Shown here piece after piece: positions 26,926-35,004 of a DNA stretch of 35,218 nucleotides. The notes beneath the pieces are model-generated. The model was given only the letters and a program-made list of their open reading frames with translations, had not been told where the DNA came from and did not search any database. The stretch spans positions 1 through 35,218 of the forward strand of contig NZ_SSMW01000016.1 in assembly GCF_004799405.1 (NCBI RefSeq). The letters run 5' to 3'. Position numbers and translations under genes: made by a program. Source of the DNA: Bradyrhizobium sp. Lineage in GTDB: Bacteria > Pseudomonadota > Alphaproteobacteria > Rhizobiales > Xanthobacteraceae. Numbering within the stretch: position 1 is the first letter of the stretch; each line of letters starts with the position of its first letter.

Positions 26926-27108
26926 ATGGGCGGACGAATTGGAAATATTCAGGCCTTGCGATGCATTGCAGCCTTTGTGGTATTCGCAATCCATTTAATT
27001 GCTACTCCGAGAAGCATCGGGCTGTTTTCACCCATTGACCGGTCGAGCTCGCAACGGGGCGTTGCCGGCGGAAACCCGATTGTTCCTCCGGTTTCTGTGC
27101 CGGGCTAG
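26926..27108 (+). pseudogene. truncated N-terminus of a second acyltransferase 3
   Basis: The frame begins MGGRIGNIQALRCIAAFVVF and continues AIHLIATPRSIG, an unmistakable first membrane helix of an acyltransferase-3 protein (NIQxLRxIAA with the catalytic-region His). After about 30 residues similarity stops and the frame runs out at 27108 instead of the usual 350 or so residues. It is therefore a decayed or deleted copy and is not from the neighbour at 25583, whose start differs. An in-frame GTG at 26902 could extend it slightly. Confidence 0.65.
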
Positions 27109-27130
27109 GTCAATGTGGGAGGAGGAATGA
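26999..27130 (+). pseudogene. possible C-terminal remnant of a deleted gene, overlapping the epimerase start
   Basis: A 43-codon frame open from 26999 ends ETRLFLRFLCRARSMWEEE with TGA at 27128-27130. The stop overlaps the epimerase ATG as ATGA, the mark of translational coupling in an operon. It looks like the tail of a sugar-transferase or acyltransferase gene whose body is missing, joined to the acyltransferase head at about 27000-27050. No family can be named from this stretch. Confidence 0.35.
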
Positions 27131-27981
27131 GGGTATTGGTCACCGGGGGTTGCGGCTACATTGGCCGCTACGTGGTTTCGGAATTACTGCGGATCGGCCA
27201 TCACGTCACCGTAGCGCAGCGACGCCTTGAGGGCGTGCCCGCCGGCGCGGAGGGCGTTTCATTCGACATTTTTGCGCTCGACCGAGGGTCATTCGACCGG
27301 CTTGGCCGGCCGGAAGTCTGCGTCAATCTGGCCTGGGAAGATGGTTTCGATCACAACAGCGCAAAGCATCTGGACAATGTCGGCGGGCACGTGAGATTCA
27401 TCAGGTTTCTGGTCGAGGCCGGCATCAAGCAGATTGTCGGTGTCGGGTCCGTTCACGAAGTCGGATTTTATGAAGGGATGGTGAACGAACGGACGGCGAC
27501 AAATCCCGCCCACGCCTATGCGATTGCCAAGAATTTTCTTCGGCAGGTTCAGAAGCTGCTCTGCAATCAGCGCGGCATCGTCAGCCAATGGGCTCGATGT
27601 CACTACGTCGTCGGCGATGACCGCCGCACCAACTCGGTGTTCAAGAAATTGCTGGAAGCCGAGGATCAGGGAAAACTGGCGTTCGATTTCAATAGCGGCG
27701 AGATGCTGAGGGATTTCATCGATGTCGGCAGTCTGGGCCGCCAGATCGCTATCGTCGCCTCGCAAACGGCAGTCGCTGGAACCATCGATTGTTGCTCGGG
27801 CAAACCGGTCTCCTTGAGGTCCAGAGTCACGAGTTTCATCGCGGATCACCAATTGAAGATCGTGCCGATGTGGGGAAATCTTCCCGCAAGGCCATACGAC
27901 TCCTCCGCCATTTGGGGTGATCCCTCGCGATTTGCCGAAGCCGCGCGGGCTCTCGGTCCCTTATCCAGCGTGGCCGTATAG
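27127..27981 (+). CDS. NAD-dependent epimerase/dehydratase (extended SDR)
   Basis: A 284-residue nucleotide-sugar epimerase or reductase. The Rossmann motif VLVTGGCGYIGRYVVSELL (Gly7-Gly13 region) starts the protein and the active site is Ser108 (VGVGSVHEVG), Tyr131 and Lys135 (YAIAK). The core is shorter than GalE-like enzymes, and LRDFIDVGSLGRQIA occupies the position of the family's conserved RDxxHV region. The exact substrate cannot be told; dTDP- or GDP-deoxysugar is plausible. The ATG at 27127 follows GGAGGAGGA. Its stop abuts the ATG of the RgpF-like gene, so the two are one transcript and probably one pathway: make the sugar, then transfer it. Confidence 0.9.
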   Translation: MRVLVTGGCGYIGRYVVSELLRIGHHVTVAQRRLEGVPAGAEGVSFDIFALDRGSFDRLGRPEVCVNLAWEDGFDHNSAKHLDNVGGHVRFIRFLVEAGIKQIVGVGSVHEVGFYEGMVNERTATNPAHAYAIAKNFLRQVQKLLCNQRGIVSQWARCHYVVGDDRRTNSVFKKLLEAEDQGKLAFDFNSGEMLRDFIDVGSLGRQIAIVASQTAVAGTIDCCSGKPVSLRSRVTSFIADHQLKIVPMWGNLPARPYDSSAIWGDPSRFAEAARALGPLSSVAV

Positions 27982-29787
27982 ATGCTAGTCGGGACGGCGC
28001 CGGAAAGATTGGGAATTGCCTTCTTTTTTGACGAGGACGGGATCGTCGACGACTACTTTGTGCATCTGCTCGCATCGCTTCGCCCATTCTGCAAAAAGAT
28101 TCTGCTGGTCTCCAATGGTCCTCTGCTTGAGGAGTCCGAGGCAAAGGTTGCCGCGGTCGTCGATGAATTGATCGTGAGGGACAACAAGGGATTTGACGTC
28201 GGCGCATACAAGGAAGCCCTCATGGCCGTCGGGTGGGATGCGCTGGGCGCGTTCGACGAAGTCTTGCTGTTCAATCATACCTTCTATGGTCCGCTGTTCC
28301 CCTTCACCGAGCTGTTCAATGAGATGGACGGCCGGGATTGCGATTTCTGGGGGATTACCGCCCACAAGAAGGTGGTACCCAATCCCTTGACGGGGAAAGG
28401 CGTGCTCGATTTTCACGTGCAGAGCCATTTCATCGCGGTCCGGAAATCGCTGGTCGCTTCGAAGTCTTTCCGCGATTACTGGATGGCTCGACCGAAGATC
28501 AAGAGCTATCTGAATTCGATCCTGAAGCACGAAATCATATTCACGAAACACTTCATGGACCTCGGTTATTCATGCGAGGTTTACCTCGACTCCGAGGAGC
28601 TCGATTCTATCCACCCGATTCTGGACGATATCGACGAGGCCGTCGCGAAGCGCTGCCCTATCATGAAACGGCGTTCGTTCTTTGCCGATCCGAGACAGGC
28701 AGAGGCAAAGTCGCGCGATCTGCCGCGGGCGCTCAGACTGATTGCGCAGACGTCCGACTATGATCCAGCTTTGATCTGGCGGAATATCGTCCGCACCTCA
28801 GAACCCCGCGTGCTCAATACCAACGCGGCATTGATGACGATCCTGCCGGATATACGGACCGGCAGCAAATCGGGGAGCTACGGACGGATTGCGGTCGTGG
28901 CGCACATTTATTACGTGGATATGACCGACGAGGTTCTGGACTGGGTATCGAATATTCCCGTCGAATTCGACCTGTTCGTGACCACGGATACCGAAGCCAA
29001 GAAACTGGCCATCGAGGCGATCCTGTCGGCGCGGAACTGGAAAGGTCTCGCTGCGATCAGGATCGTTGAAAGCAACCTTGGGCGAGACGTCAGCGCCATG
29101 CTGATTGCTTGCCGTGACGTCGTTTTGGACGGGACCTATGACTTCATTTGCCGGGTCCACTCCAAGAAAGTGCCGCAGTTGCAACGGAGTCGCGGGCGGC
29201 ATTTCACGCTCCATCTGATCGAGAATCTGCTTCATAGTCCGGGCTATGTGGCCAACCTTCTCGATATGCTCATGGAGCGGCCATGGGTCGGCATGGCAAT
29301 CGCTCCGATCGTTCACATCGGCTACCCGACACTTGGCAAGTCCTGGTTTGGCAATCGTGAGACCGTGGAGCGTGTCGCCGAAATGCTGGACCTTCGCGTG
29401 AAGCTGGACGTCATTACGCCGGTGGCCGCCTACGGGTCCATGTACTGGTTCCGGCCCGTTGCGCTGCAAAAGCTTTTTCGCCACCCCTGGAAATGGTCAG
29501 ACTTCGAGGAGGACGAGAAAATAGGCTATGGCGATGGCGACCTGGCGCATGGTCTCGAGCGAATACTGGCGTACGTCGCCCAGGATGCCCGGTATACAGT
29601 GCAGCATGTCATGTGCGCGCATTCCGCGGAGCAAAACTACACGATGCTCGAATGGAAGGCATCGGAAGTCAGCATGCTTGAACGGGCGCTAAAGCGTATG
29701 AGGAATTCAATAAGCTGGCGGCTCACCCGTCCCTTCAGGTTAGTGAAGGATCTCGTCAAGTGGATTCTCGGCATTCAATCCGAGTAA
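27982..29787 (+). CDS. RgpF-like glycosyltransferase
   Basis: A 601-residue soluble protein of the rhamnan synthesis F (RgpF) family, whose members extend rhamnose-containing polysaccharides and lipopolysaccharide O chains. Both halves match: in the first, AFFFDEDGIVDDYFVHLLAS, NKGFDVGAYKEAL and HVQSHFIAVRKSL; in the second, VAHIYYVDMTDEVLDW, SNLGRDVSAML, YDFICRVHSKKVPQ and YGSMYWFRPVAL. A tail with SWRLTRPFR is usual at the end of such enzymes. The start codon immediately follows the epimerase stop. The gene overlaps the class II aldolase tail to tail by 13 bases. A role in surface polysaccharide assembly is well supported; the linkage is unknown. Confidence 0.9.
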   Translation: MLVGTAPERLGIAFFFDEDGIVDDYFVHLLASLRPFCKKILLVSNGPLLEESEAKVAAVVDELIVRDNKGFDVGAYKEALMAVGWDALGAFDEVLLFNHTFYGPLFPFTELFNEMDGRDCDFWGITAHKKVVPNPLTGKGVLDFHVQSHFIAVRKSLVASKSFRDYWMARPKIKSYLNSILKHEIIFTKHFMDLGYSCEVYLDSEELDSIHPILDDIDEAVAKRCPIMKRRSFFADPRQAEAKSRDLPRALRLIAQTSDYDPALIWRNIVRTSEPRVLNTNAALMTILPDIRTGSKSGSYGRIAVVAHIYYVDMTDEVLDWVSNIPVEFDLFVTTDTEAKKLAIEAILSARNWKGLAAIRIVESNLGRDVSAMLIACRDVVLDGTYDFICRVHSKKVPQLQRSRGRHFTLHLIENLLHSPGYVANLLDMLMERPWVGMAIAPIVHIGYPTLGKSWFGNRETVERVAEMLDLRVKLDVITPVAAYGSMYWFRPVALQKLFRHPWKWSDFEEDEKIGYGDGDLAHGLERILAYVAQDARYTVQHVMCAHSAEQNYTMLEWKASEVSMLERALKRMRNSISWRLTRPFRLVKDLVKWILGIQSE

Positions 29788-30554
29788 CCGGGGTTGAGGC
29801 GGTCGAGCTTGCGGAGCAGCGGCGGCCACACCAGGTTGGTCGAACGCAGTTCGGCGCGATCGGGATTCGAGAACATCGTCTCGTTCTTCTCGACCACGGC
29901 CTTTTCGATCGGATAGGCGGTCGGGCCCAGCATGCGGGTGCGCACCTGCATGGTGCAGGCCCGCTCCAGATGGTACATCCGCTCGAAGGCGGAGGCGACC
30001 GAGCGGCCGACCGTCAGCGTGCCGTGATTGCGCAGCAGCATGTGGTTCTTGTTGCCGAGATCCTTCTGCAGGCGCGGGCGCTCGTCGTGATCCAGCGCCA
30101 CGCCTTCGTAATCGTGATAGGCGAGGTCGTGGGTGACGAAATGCGCGGTCTGGTTCATCGGCAGCAGGCCTTCCATGCAGCTCGCTACCGCAGTGCCGTC
30201 GGGCGTATGCAGATGCAGCACGCAGCCGGCATCTTCGCGCACTTCGTGGATCGCCGAATGGATCGTGAAGCCGGCGGGGTTGATGCTGTATTCGCTCTTG
30301 GTGAGCTGGTTGCCGTCGAGGTCGACCTTGACCAGGCTTGACGCGGTGATTTCGTCGAACATCAGCCCGTAGGGATTGATCAGGAAATGGTGCTCCGGTC
30401 CCGGCACCCGCGCGGAGATGTGGGTGTCGACCAGATCGTCCCAGCCATAATGCGCGACCAGGCGATAGCAGGCCGCCAGATTAACCCGCTGGTTCCACTC
30501 CGCGTCCGTCATTTCCGATCGCACTTGTTTCAGGCGCGCTTCTGCTGGTGACAT
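29775..30554 (-). CDS. class II aldolase/adducin-domain protein
   Basis: A 259-residue member of the class II aldolase/adducin family (RhaD/FucA-like). The zinc ligands are His114 and His116 in CVLHLHTPDG and His177 in RNHGTL, and LACCYRLVA-type N-terminal helices precede the DTHISARVPGPEHHFLINPY segment with the substrate-binding loop. RhaD and FucA cleave phosphorylated deoxysugars, while many relatives act on other hydroxy-acid or pyrroloquinoline substrates, so the reaction is not assigned. The ATG at 30554 follows GGGAG. It is convergent with the RgpF-like gene (13-base overlap) and downstream of the GT-C gene on the same strand, across a 112-base gap with a hairpin. Confidence 0.88.
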   Translation of the reverse strand: MSPAEARLKQVRSEMTDAEWNQRVNLAACYRLVAHYGWDDLVDTHISARVPGPEHHFLINPYGLMFDEITASSLVKVDLDGNQLTKSEYSINPAGFTIHSAIHEVREDAGCVLHLHTPDGTAVASCMEGLLPMNQTAHFVTHDLAYHDYEGVALDHDERPRLQKDLGNKNHMLLRNHGTLTVGRSVASAFERMYHLERACTMQVRTRMLGPTAYPIEKAVVEKNETMFSNPDRAELRSTNLVWPPLLRKLDRLNPGYSD

Positions 30555-30600
30555 GACCGGTTTCTCCCGTATGGACCGTTGATTTTCGCGGCAAGATTAG

Positions 30601-30631
30601 CCCTGCGCGTGCCTCCGGGCAAGGCGCGGGG
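30601..30631 (-). terminator. possible imperfect terminator after the GT-C-like gene
   Basis: On the minus strand CCCCGCGCCTTGCC (30631-30618) can pair imperfectly with GGCACGCGCAGGG (30613-30601) around CGGA, followed by CTAATCTT. It lies about 36 bases after the stop of the gene at 30667. The stem is not perfect and the U-tract is weak. Confidence 0.35.
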
Positions 30632-30666
30632 CCGGCGTGGCAGTCATGCTCTTGCAACGATCAGCT

Positions 30667-32316
30667 TTAAGGCGCCGGAATGGCCAGCAGGCTGGAAATG
30701 CTGCGTCCACGGATGTCGTAGACGCGCGCGAACACGACGTCGTCGCGCTTGATCTCCACCATCACCGGCGCGGTCAGGCCCTTGCAGTAGAACTCGCCGA
30801 GCGTCATCGCGAAGTCGGCGGCATGGCTATCCCAGCCGATGGTGAAGTCGGGGCCGAGCGCCACCTGCGCGGGACGCTGCGGACCGCACACCGCGACTTT
30901 CCACTTGCGTCCGTGCGGCGGCGTTTCCTTCTTTTCGGCGATCTCCTCGCGCAGGCCGTCGGAGGCCTGCTTCAGCGCAAGGCCCCAGTAGTCCAGCATA
31001 TAGAGATCGTCGGCGCCGCGAACCGTGCCGGCGATGTGATTGAAGTGGGTGTACTGGTAAGGGTGCAGACGGATCATTTCGCTGAGCGGCAGCAGCAGGC
31101 CGAACGTCAGGACGGCCACCGCCGCAGGCTGCCAGCTACGGTGATTTTCCTTCAGCCAGTTCATTCCCCATGCGAAGGCTACGCCCGCGAGCGCCGTCAT
31201 CGGCGGAATCACAAAGATGAAATGTCTGATGCCGTTGTAAAGTGCGGGCCGCTTCATCATCGCAACGGCCAGCGGCAGCGTCGCTGCGAGCGTCAGCATC
31301 AGCAGGATAGTCTTGCGGCGGCTCGATACATCGGTGCGCGTCAGCGACAATAACGTGCCCAGCACGCCGGCGATGGCAAGAGCGAGCAGCACCTCGGGAA
31401 GCTGCAGTGCGAACAAGGTCGGCAAATACGACCAGGGCATGTCCGGCACCGATACCAGCGCGCCATCGAACATCTCCTTCCACGGTTTCTCGAAGAAGTG
31501 CGAGAAATAGGTCAGGGCCCGAAATGGATTGGCCGGCTCCATGATCGACCACGGCCAGATCAGCCCCATGATGAGGTAACCGAGGATCAGCCCGGGCAGC
31601 AGCAGATGGATGACGTGCAGGAATCGCCTGACCGCTTCGCGCGCGCTGTGGCTGCGAATTTCTTCGAAGAACAGCGGCATAAAGCCGATCAGGGCATAGA
31701 TCAGCGCGAACCCGCCGAGGATGCGTGAGCCGATCGACAGCCCGGCGCCGAGACCCACGATCAGGATGGTCCGCGGCGAAGGGGAGGGATATTCCTCGGC
31801 CAGGCGAACCAGGCCCAGCATCAGGATCACCATCGCAACGGCGAACGGCGCATCCTTCGGATTCATGAACATATGGCCGTAGAAGGTCGGGCATAACGCC
31901 AGCAGCAGCAATGCCACGAGTCCAGCCAACGGGCCGCCGGCGCGCCGGCCGAGCCGCCATGTCACCGCCAGACCGATCATGCCGACGATGGCGCCGAGCA
32001 GGCGGCGGGTTTCGAACAGTTCGAGCGGGATGACCTTGTGCAACAGTGCGGCGGCCATGTCGAAGCCGCCGCCGTACATATAGAGATTGGCGAACGACAG
32101 CGCGCCGGTATCCTTGAAGCCGGAACCGTACATGCGCAGCAAGAGATCGGCATATTCGGCGTGGGTGTAGTCGTCCCAGCCCAACCCATAATCGCGAAAC
32201 GTCAGGCTTGCGATCAGCCCGACCGCGCCCAGCACGATGACGGCGAGGTCATCGCAAGTCCGCTCCACCGAGCGCCGCGCGGGCGTATCGATGGCCGAAG
32301 TGGTGATGGATGACAT
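30667..32316 (-). CDS. polytopic membrane glycosyltransferase-like protein (GT-C type)
   Basis: A 549-residue membrane protein with around ten hydrophobic spans and a soluble C-terminal 100 residues. After the first span comes FRDYGLGWDDYTHAEYADLL with a Trp-Asp-Asp acidic motif, where GT-C enzymes carry their catalytic residues; MFMNPKDAPFAVAMVILMLG later matches the second conserved loop of PMT/ArnT-like proteins. KRPALYNGIRHFIFVIPPMT is a third typical segment. It probably uses polyprenyl-phosphate sugar on the periplasmic side, but donor and acceptor are unknown. The ATG at 32316 has an AGG upstream at long spacing. It is divergent from the gene at 32616. Confidence 0.82.
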   Translation of the reverse strand: MSSITTSAIDTPARRSVERTCDDLAVIVLGAVGLIASLTFRDYGLGWDDYTHAEYADLLLRMYGSGFKDTGALSFANLYMYGGGFDMAAALLHKVIPLELFETRRLLGAIVGMIGLAVTWRLGRRAGGPLAGLVALLLLALCPTFYGHMFMNPKDAPFAVAMVILMLGLVRLAEEYPSPSPRTILIVGLGAGLSIGSRILGGFALIYALIGFMPLFFEEIRSHSAREAVRRFLHVIHLLLPGLILGYLIMGLIWPWSIMEPANPFRALTYFSHFFEKPWKEMFDGALVSVPDMPWSYLPTLFALQLPEVLLALAIAGVLGTLLSLTRTDVSSRRKTILLMLTLAATLPLAVAMMKRPALYNGIRHFIFVIPPMTALAGVAFAWGMNWLKENHRSWQPAAVAVLTFGLLLPLSEMIRLHPYQYTHFNHIAGTVRGADDLYMLDYWGLALKQASDGLREEIAEKKETPPHGRKWKVAVCGPQRPAQVALGPDFTIGWDSHAADFAMTLGEFYCKGLTAPVMVEIKRDDVVFARVYDIRGRSISSLLAIPAP

Positions 32317-32411
32317 GCTAAAGGTAACCTGGTGTCCCTAGGGCCCAACTTTGGCGCTTGCGGGCCTCATTCCCCGGCATCCATATAGCGCAGTTCCCGC
32401 GGCAAGTAATT

Positions 32412-32557
32412 GGGAATTGTGGCGTAATTTCCCTGATGCAATGCAACAATCGCCTGAAGGTAAAGATTCTCGATGCCTGGAGATCGGGGGCGGTCGGACC
32501 TATCGCCGCGTCGATGCCATCGAGAAGTTGATTGCGGGAACGCCATCCACAATTCCC
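32412..32557. repeat. perfect 11-bp inverted repeat enclosing 124 bases
   Basis: GGGAATTGTGG at 32412-32422 is the exact reverse complement of CCACAATTCCC at 32547-32557. Both lie in the 299-base divergent gap 32317-32615, which holds no supported gene. This may be a pair of regulator sites or the ends of a small degenerate mobile element. Confidence 0.45.
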
Positions 32558-32615
32558 GGTTGGCGATGCACACAATATGACGGTATCGTGGCAGAGGCGG
32601 CTGGGGGTGAATTCG

Positions 32616-33503
32616 ATGATGCTTGCGTTGTTAATTGCCGGAATAGCCGTGCTGCTGGCCGGCCTTCTCGCCGCTGTTTTCGGGTTCCTGATAGACCTTA
32701 GCTTCGGCAATACCCTGATCACCTCGGGCGCGATCACGGCAAGCACCGGAATGATCCTGCTCGGTCTGTGGATGGTGGTTCGGGAGTTGAAGAATATCGT
32801 GCGGCTGCTCGGCACGGGCGCTGCCGCGACATCGCGTTCGCGAACCGCGTCACAACCGGCTGGCCCGCCGCGCGATCTTGCCCCGGCGAAGGATGAATTC
32901 CTGTTCGACCGCGCTCAGCCGGCCGGCGAAAACACCGGCAATGCAGACCCGGCAGCGTCCCCATCCGCGCCCCCGCCCTGGCAGCAGGAGGCTGCGGCGC
33001 GCGATCGCGGACGCCATGAAGCGCCGGCGGTGGCGGAACCTGAGCCCACCGTCAAACCGCGGCGCAACCTTTTGTTCTCGTCGTCATCGCGCAAGGAACG
33101 CGAGCGCGCGCAGGCGCGAACGGCCGAGCCGTCCGCGATGGATCCGATGCCGGCCGCGCCGCCACCCGAGCCGAGCGCGCCGCCACCGGCGAGCTTCGAT
33201 GATGCCTGGCCGCAATCGGAACGCTCGAAGGGCGCCGATGTGCCGCAGCGGCGCAGCGCCCGCGCCCCATCGACCTTCGCCGAGGCAAATCCCGGCGTTG
33301 TCCCGCCGGATTCCTCTCCGCCGGTCATGCGGGCCGCGCGAAACGAGGAGCAACCGCCGGTGACGGTTCTCAAATCGGGCGTGGTGGATGGAATGGCCTA
33401 TTCGCTGTATTCCGACGGTTCGATCGAGGCACAAATGCCCGAGGGCATGATGCGGTTTGCCTCCATCGACGAACTGCGTTCGCACCTCGACCAGCGTCCG
33501 TGA
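32616..33503 (+). CDS. membrane-anchored proline-rich protein, unknown function
   Basis: A 295-residue protein with two adjacent hydrophobic helices at the N-terminus (MLALLIAGIAVLLAGLLAAV and a second span about residues 28-52), a long disordered middle rich in Pro, Ala, Arg, Glu and Ser, and a conserved-looking C-terminal block VLKSGVVDGMAYSLYSDGSI followed by EAQMPEGMMRFASIDELRSH. The tail resembles the C-terminal segment of other rhizobial hypothetical membrane proteins but I cannot name a family. The start at 32616 (GGGGGTG upstream, then ATG ATG) is preferred to in-frame codons at 32577 and 32532. The layout (anchor, flexible linker, small tail) suggests an envelope tether or scaffold. 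Confidence 0.7.
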   Translation: MMLALLIAGIAVLLAGLLAAVFGFLIDLSFGNTLITSGAITASTGMILLGLWMVVRELKNIVRLLGTGAAATSRSRTASQPAGPPRDLAPAKDEFLFDRAQPAGENTGNADPAASPSAPPPWQQEAAARDRGRHEAPAVAEPEPTVKPRRNLLFSSSSRKERERAQARTAEPSAMDPMPAAPPPEPSAPPPASFDDAWPQSERSKGADVPQRRSARAPSTFAEANPGVVPPDSSPPVMRAARNEEQPPVTVLKSGVVDGMAYSLYSDGSIEAQMPEGMMRFASIDELRSHLDQRP

Positions 33504-33600
33504 GGGCTCTACTTGCCGCCAACGGCTGAGAAAAATAAAGCGCCGTCGTTCTTGTCACGCCGACAGCAATCCGCTCATATTCCCCAAGTAATGGACGATG

Positions 33601-33624
33601 CCGGAAGCGTATTGGCGCTCCCGG
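33601..33624. promoter_or_regulatory. inverted repeat upstream of mucR
   Basis: CCGGAAGCG (33601-33609) mirrors CGCTCCCGG (33616-33624) with a single mismatch and a six-base spacer. It lies 43 bases before the mucR start. MucR-type regulators commonly repress their own genes, so this could be an operator, but MucR usually prefers AT-rich targets. Confidence 0.35.
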
Positions 33625-33667
33625 ATACTGTCCGGTCCACAGGATTTTTTCGTGAAAGGTTCAGGCC

Positions 33668-34081
33668 ATGAACGAGGCTGCCGGCAAGAGTTTCATCGAC
33701 CTGACCGCCAACATCGTGTCGGCCTATCTCAGCAATAATCCGACGCCGGCTGCAGAAATCCCCAACCTGATCAGCCAGATTCACGCGGCCTTGCTGCGGG
33801 TCTCCTCGGGCCGGAGCGATACGACGCCGGAACCCGCCAAGCCTGCGGTTTCCGTCAAGAAATCGATGACGCCCGATTATCTGGTGTGTCTCGAGGACGG
33901 CAAGCGTTTCAAATCGCTGAAGCGGCATCTGCGCACGCAATACGGCATGACGCCGGAACAATACCGCGACAAATGGGGCCTTCCGGTCGATTATCCGATG
34001 GTGGCGCCGAATTATGCGGTGGCGCGTTCGCAACTGGCCAAGAAGATGGGGCTCGGCCAGCAACGGCGGCGGAAAAAGTAG
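33668..34081 (+). CDS. mucR: MucR/Ros-family transcriptional regulator with modified zinc finger
   Basis: A 137-residue regulator of the MucR/Ros family, which controls exopolysaccharide, motility, cell cycle and virulence genes in rhizobia and relatives. The N-terminal half (SFIDLTANIVSAYLSNNPTP) is the oligomerisation region. The C-terminal DNA-binding domain contains YLVCLEDGKRFKSLKRHLRT and the downstream signature MTPEQYRDKWGLPVDYPMVA. Classical Ros binds zinc through Cys-x2-Cys and two His. Here Cys74 and His87 remain but the second Cys is Asp77 and the second His position reads Gln91-Tyr92. Comparable changes are known in Mesorhizobium Ml proteins. AAAGG precedes the ATG. It may regulate the nearby surface-polysaccharide genes. 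SufE lies one base beyond its stop, convergent. Confidence 0.93.
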   Translation: MNEAAGKSFIDLTANIVSAYLSNNPTPAAEIPNLISQIHAALLRVSSGRSDTTPEPAKPAVSVKKSMTPDYLVCLEDGKRFKSLKRHLRTQYGMTPEQYRDKWGLPVDYPMVAPNYAVARSQLAKKMGLGQQRRRKK

Positions 34082-34082
34082 T

Positions 34083-34511
34083 TCAGGACGCCGCGGCCAG
34101 CGCCTCGCGCGCGTCGGCGCGAATGCGCTCGACCATGGCGCGCAGGCCGTTGGAGCGCTGCGGCGTCAAATGCTCGCGAAATCCGAATTCGTCGAATACC
34201 GCGATGGCGTCGGTTGAAAGAATTTGCTGCGGGGTGTGGCCGGAATAGAGCGTCAGCAGGATCGCGATCAGCCCGCGCACGATATGCGCGTCGCTGTCGC
34301 CGAGATACTTCAGCACCGGCTCAGCGCCGCCGCTGCGGTCGATCTGTTTTTCGAGCCAAACCTGGCTGACGCAGCCCTGCACCTTGTTGGCGGCAGAATG
34401 CCCGGCTTCCGGCATCGGCTCGAGCGTGCGGCCGAGTTCGATGACATACCGGTAGCGGTCGTCCCAATCGTCCAGCAGCGCAAAATTATCCCTGATTTCG
34501 TCGATCGTCAT
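34083..34511 (-). CDS. sufE: SufE-family sulfur transfer protein
   Basis: SufE accepts a persulfide sulfur from the cysteine desulfurase SufS and hands it to SufB for iron-sulfur cluster assembly. The 142-residue protein matches the family along its length: start MTIDEIRDNFALLDDWDDRY, the central NKVQGCVSQVWLE with the sulfur-accepting Cys47, then HIVRGLIAILLTLYSGHTPQ and FGFREHLTPQRSNGLRAMVE. It stands apart from a suf operon, as is common in this group. The gene is convergent with mucR, one base apart, and downstream of the DUF5330 gene across a 100-base gap, which may contain its promoter. Confidence 0.95.
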   Translation of the reverse strand: MTIDEIRDNFALLDDWDDRYRYVIELGRTLEPMPEAGHSAANKVQGCVSQVWLEKQIDRSGGAEPVLKYLGDSDAHIVRGLIAILLTLYSGHTPQQILSTDAIAVFDEFGFREHLTPQRSNGLRAMVERIRADAREALAAAS

Positions 34512-34611
34512 CGCGTCCCGTGCTCGATCCCAAACCCATATATAGGGTCGCGGCAGATCGAAAGCGATATCGCCGGTGGAAAATGGGAAACGGTTCCGGG
34601 CCCAATCGCCG

Positions 34612-35004
34612 TCACGGGGCCGACGGGGCGCGCCATTCCGTGAGCAGGTCGTCCGGCGTCAGGGTGTCGCGCGGCGCCATTTCCGCCGGGGTCGCGTCCG
34701 CGTTCGCGATTTCGCCGATCGAGCCGGTACGGTCGGGCGCGCGCTTGTCGGTGATGATCTGATAGAGTTTGCGCGCGCCGTCCTGGGCGCGATGGGTGAG
34801 GATGTTCGCGGCCTGGCCGCCAACCTCGCACGCAGCCGGCTGGCGCTTGCAGAATTGACTCATGTCCGACACCGCGGCCGACGCGGCTGACACGGCTTCG
34901 GAGGCGCCCAGTTGCGGCAGCTTGTCCGATTCAGGCGTCTTGTCACGGGGCAACAGCACGAGCACCAGCCCGAGCCAGAACGCCATGCGAAGCAGAAAAA
35001 ACAT
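34612..35004 (-). CDS. DUF5330 protein with N-terminal membrane helix
   Basis: A 130-residue protein with an N-terminal hydrophobic helix (MFFLLRMAFWLGLVLVLLPR) that acts as a membrane anchor or uncleaved signal, followed by a soluble region with two cysteines in QFCKRQPAACEVGG. This Cys pair with the preceding DMSQ and the following GARKLYQIITD segment is the pattern I associate with DUF5330 proteins of Bradyrhizobium and relatives. The Cys pair probably forms a disulfide in the periplasm. Function is unknown. The ATG at 35004 begins the membrane helix directly, with GAG just upstream. Confidence 0.8.
   Translation of the reverse strand: MFFLLRMAFWLGLVLVLLPRDKTPESDKLPQLGASEAVSAASAAVSDMSQFCKRQPAACEVGGQAANILTHRAQDGARKLYQIITDKRAPDRTGSIGEIANADATPAEMAPRDTLTPDDLLTEWRAPSAP

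Noticed and set aside
32367..32573. 68-codon minus-strand frame in the gap before 32616
   Set aside because: It has a protein-like ending but no ribosome-binding site or family, and it includes both arms of the inverted repeat. It was left out, though a small gene cannot be excluded.
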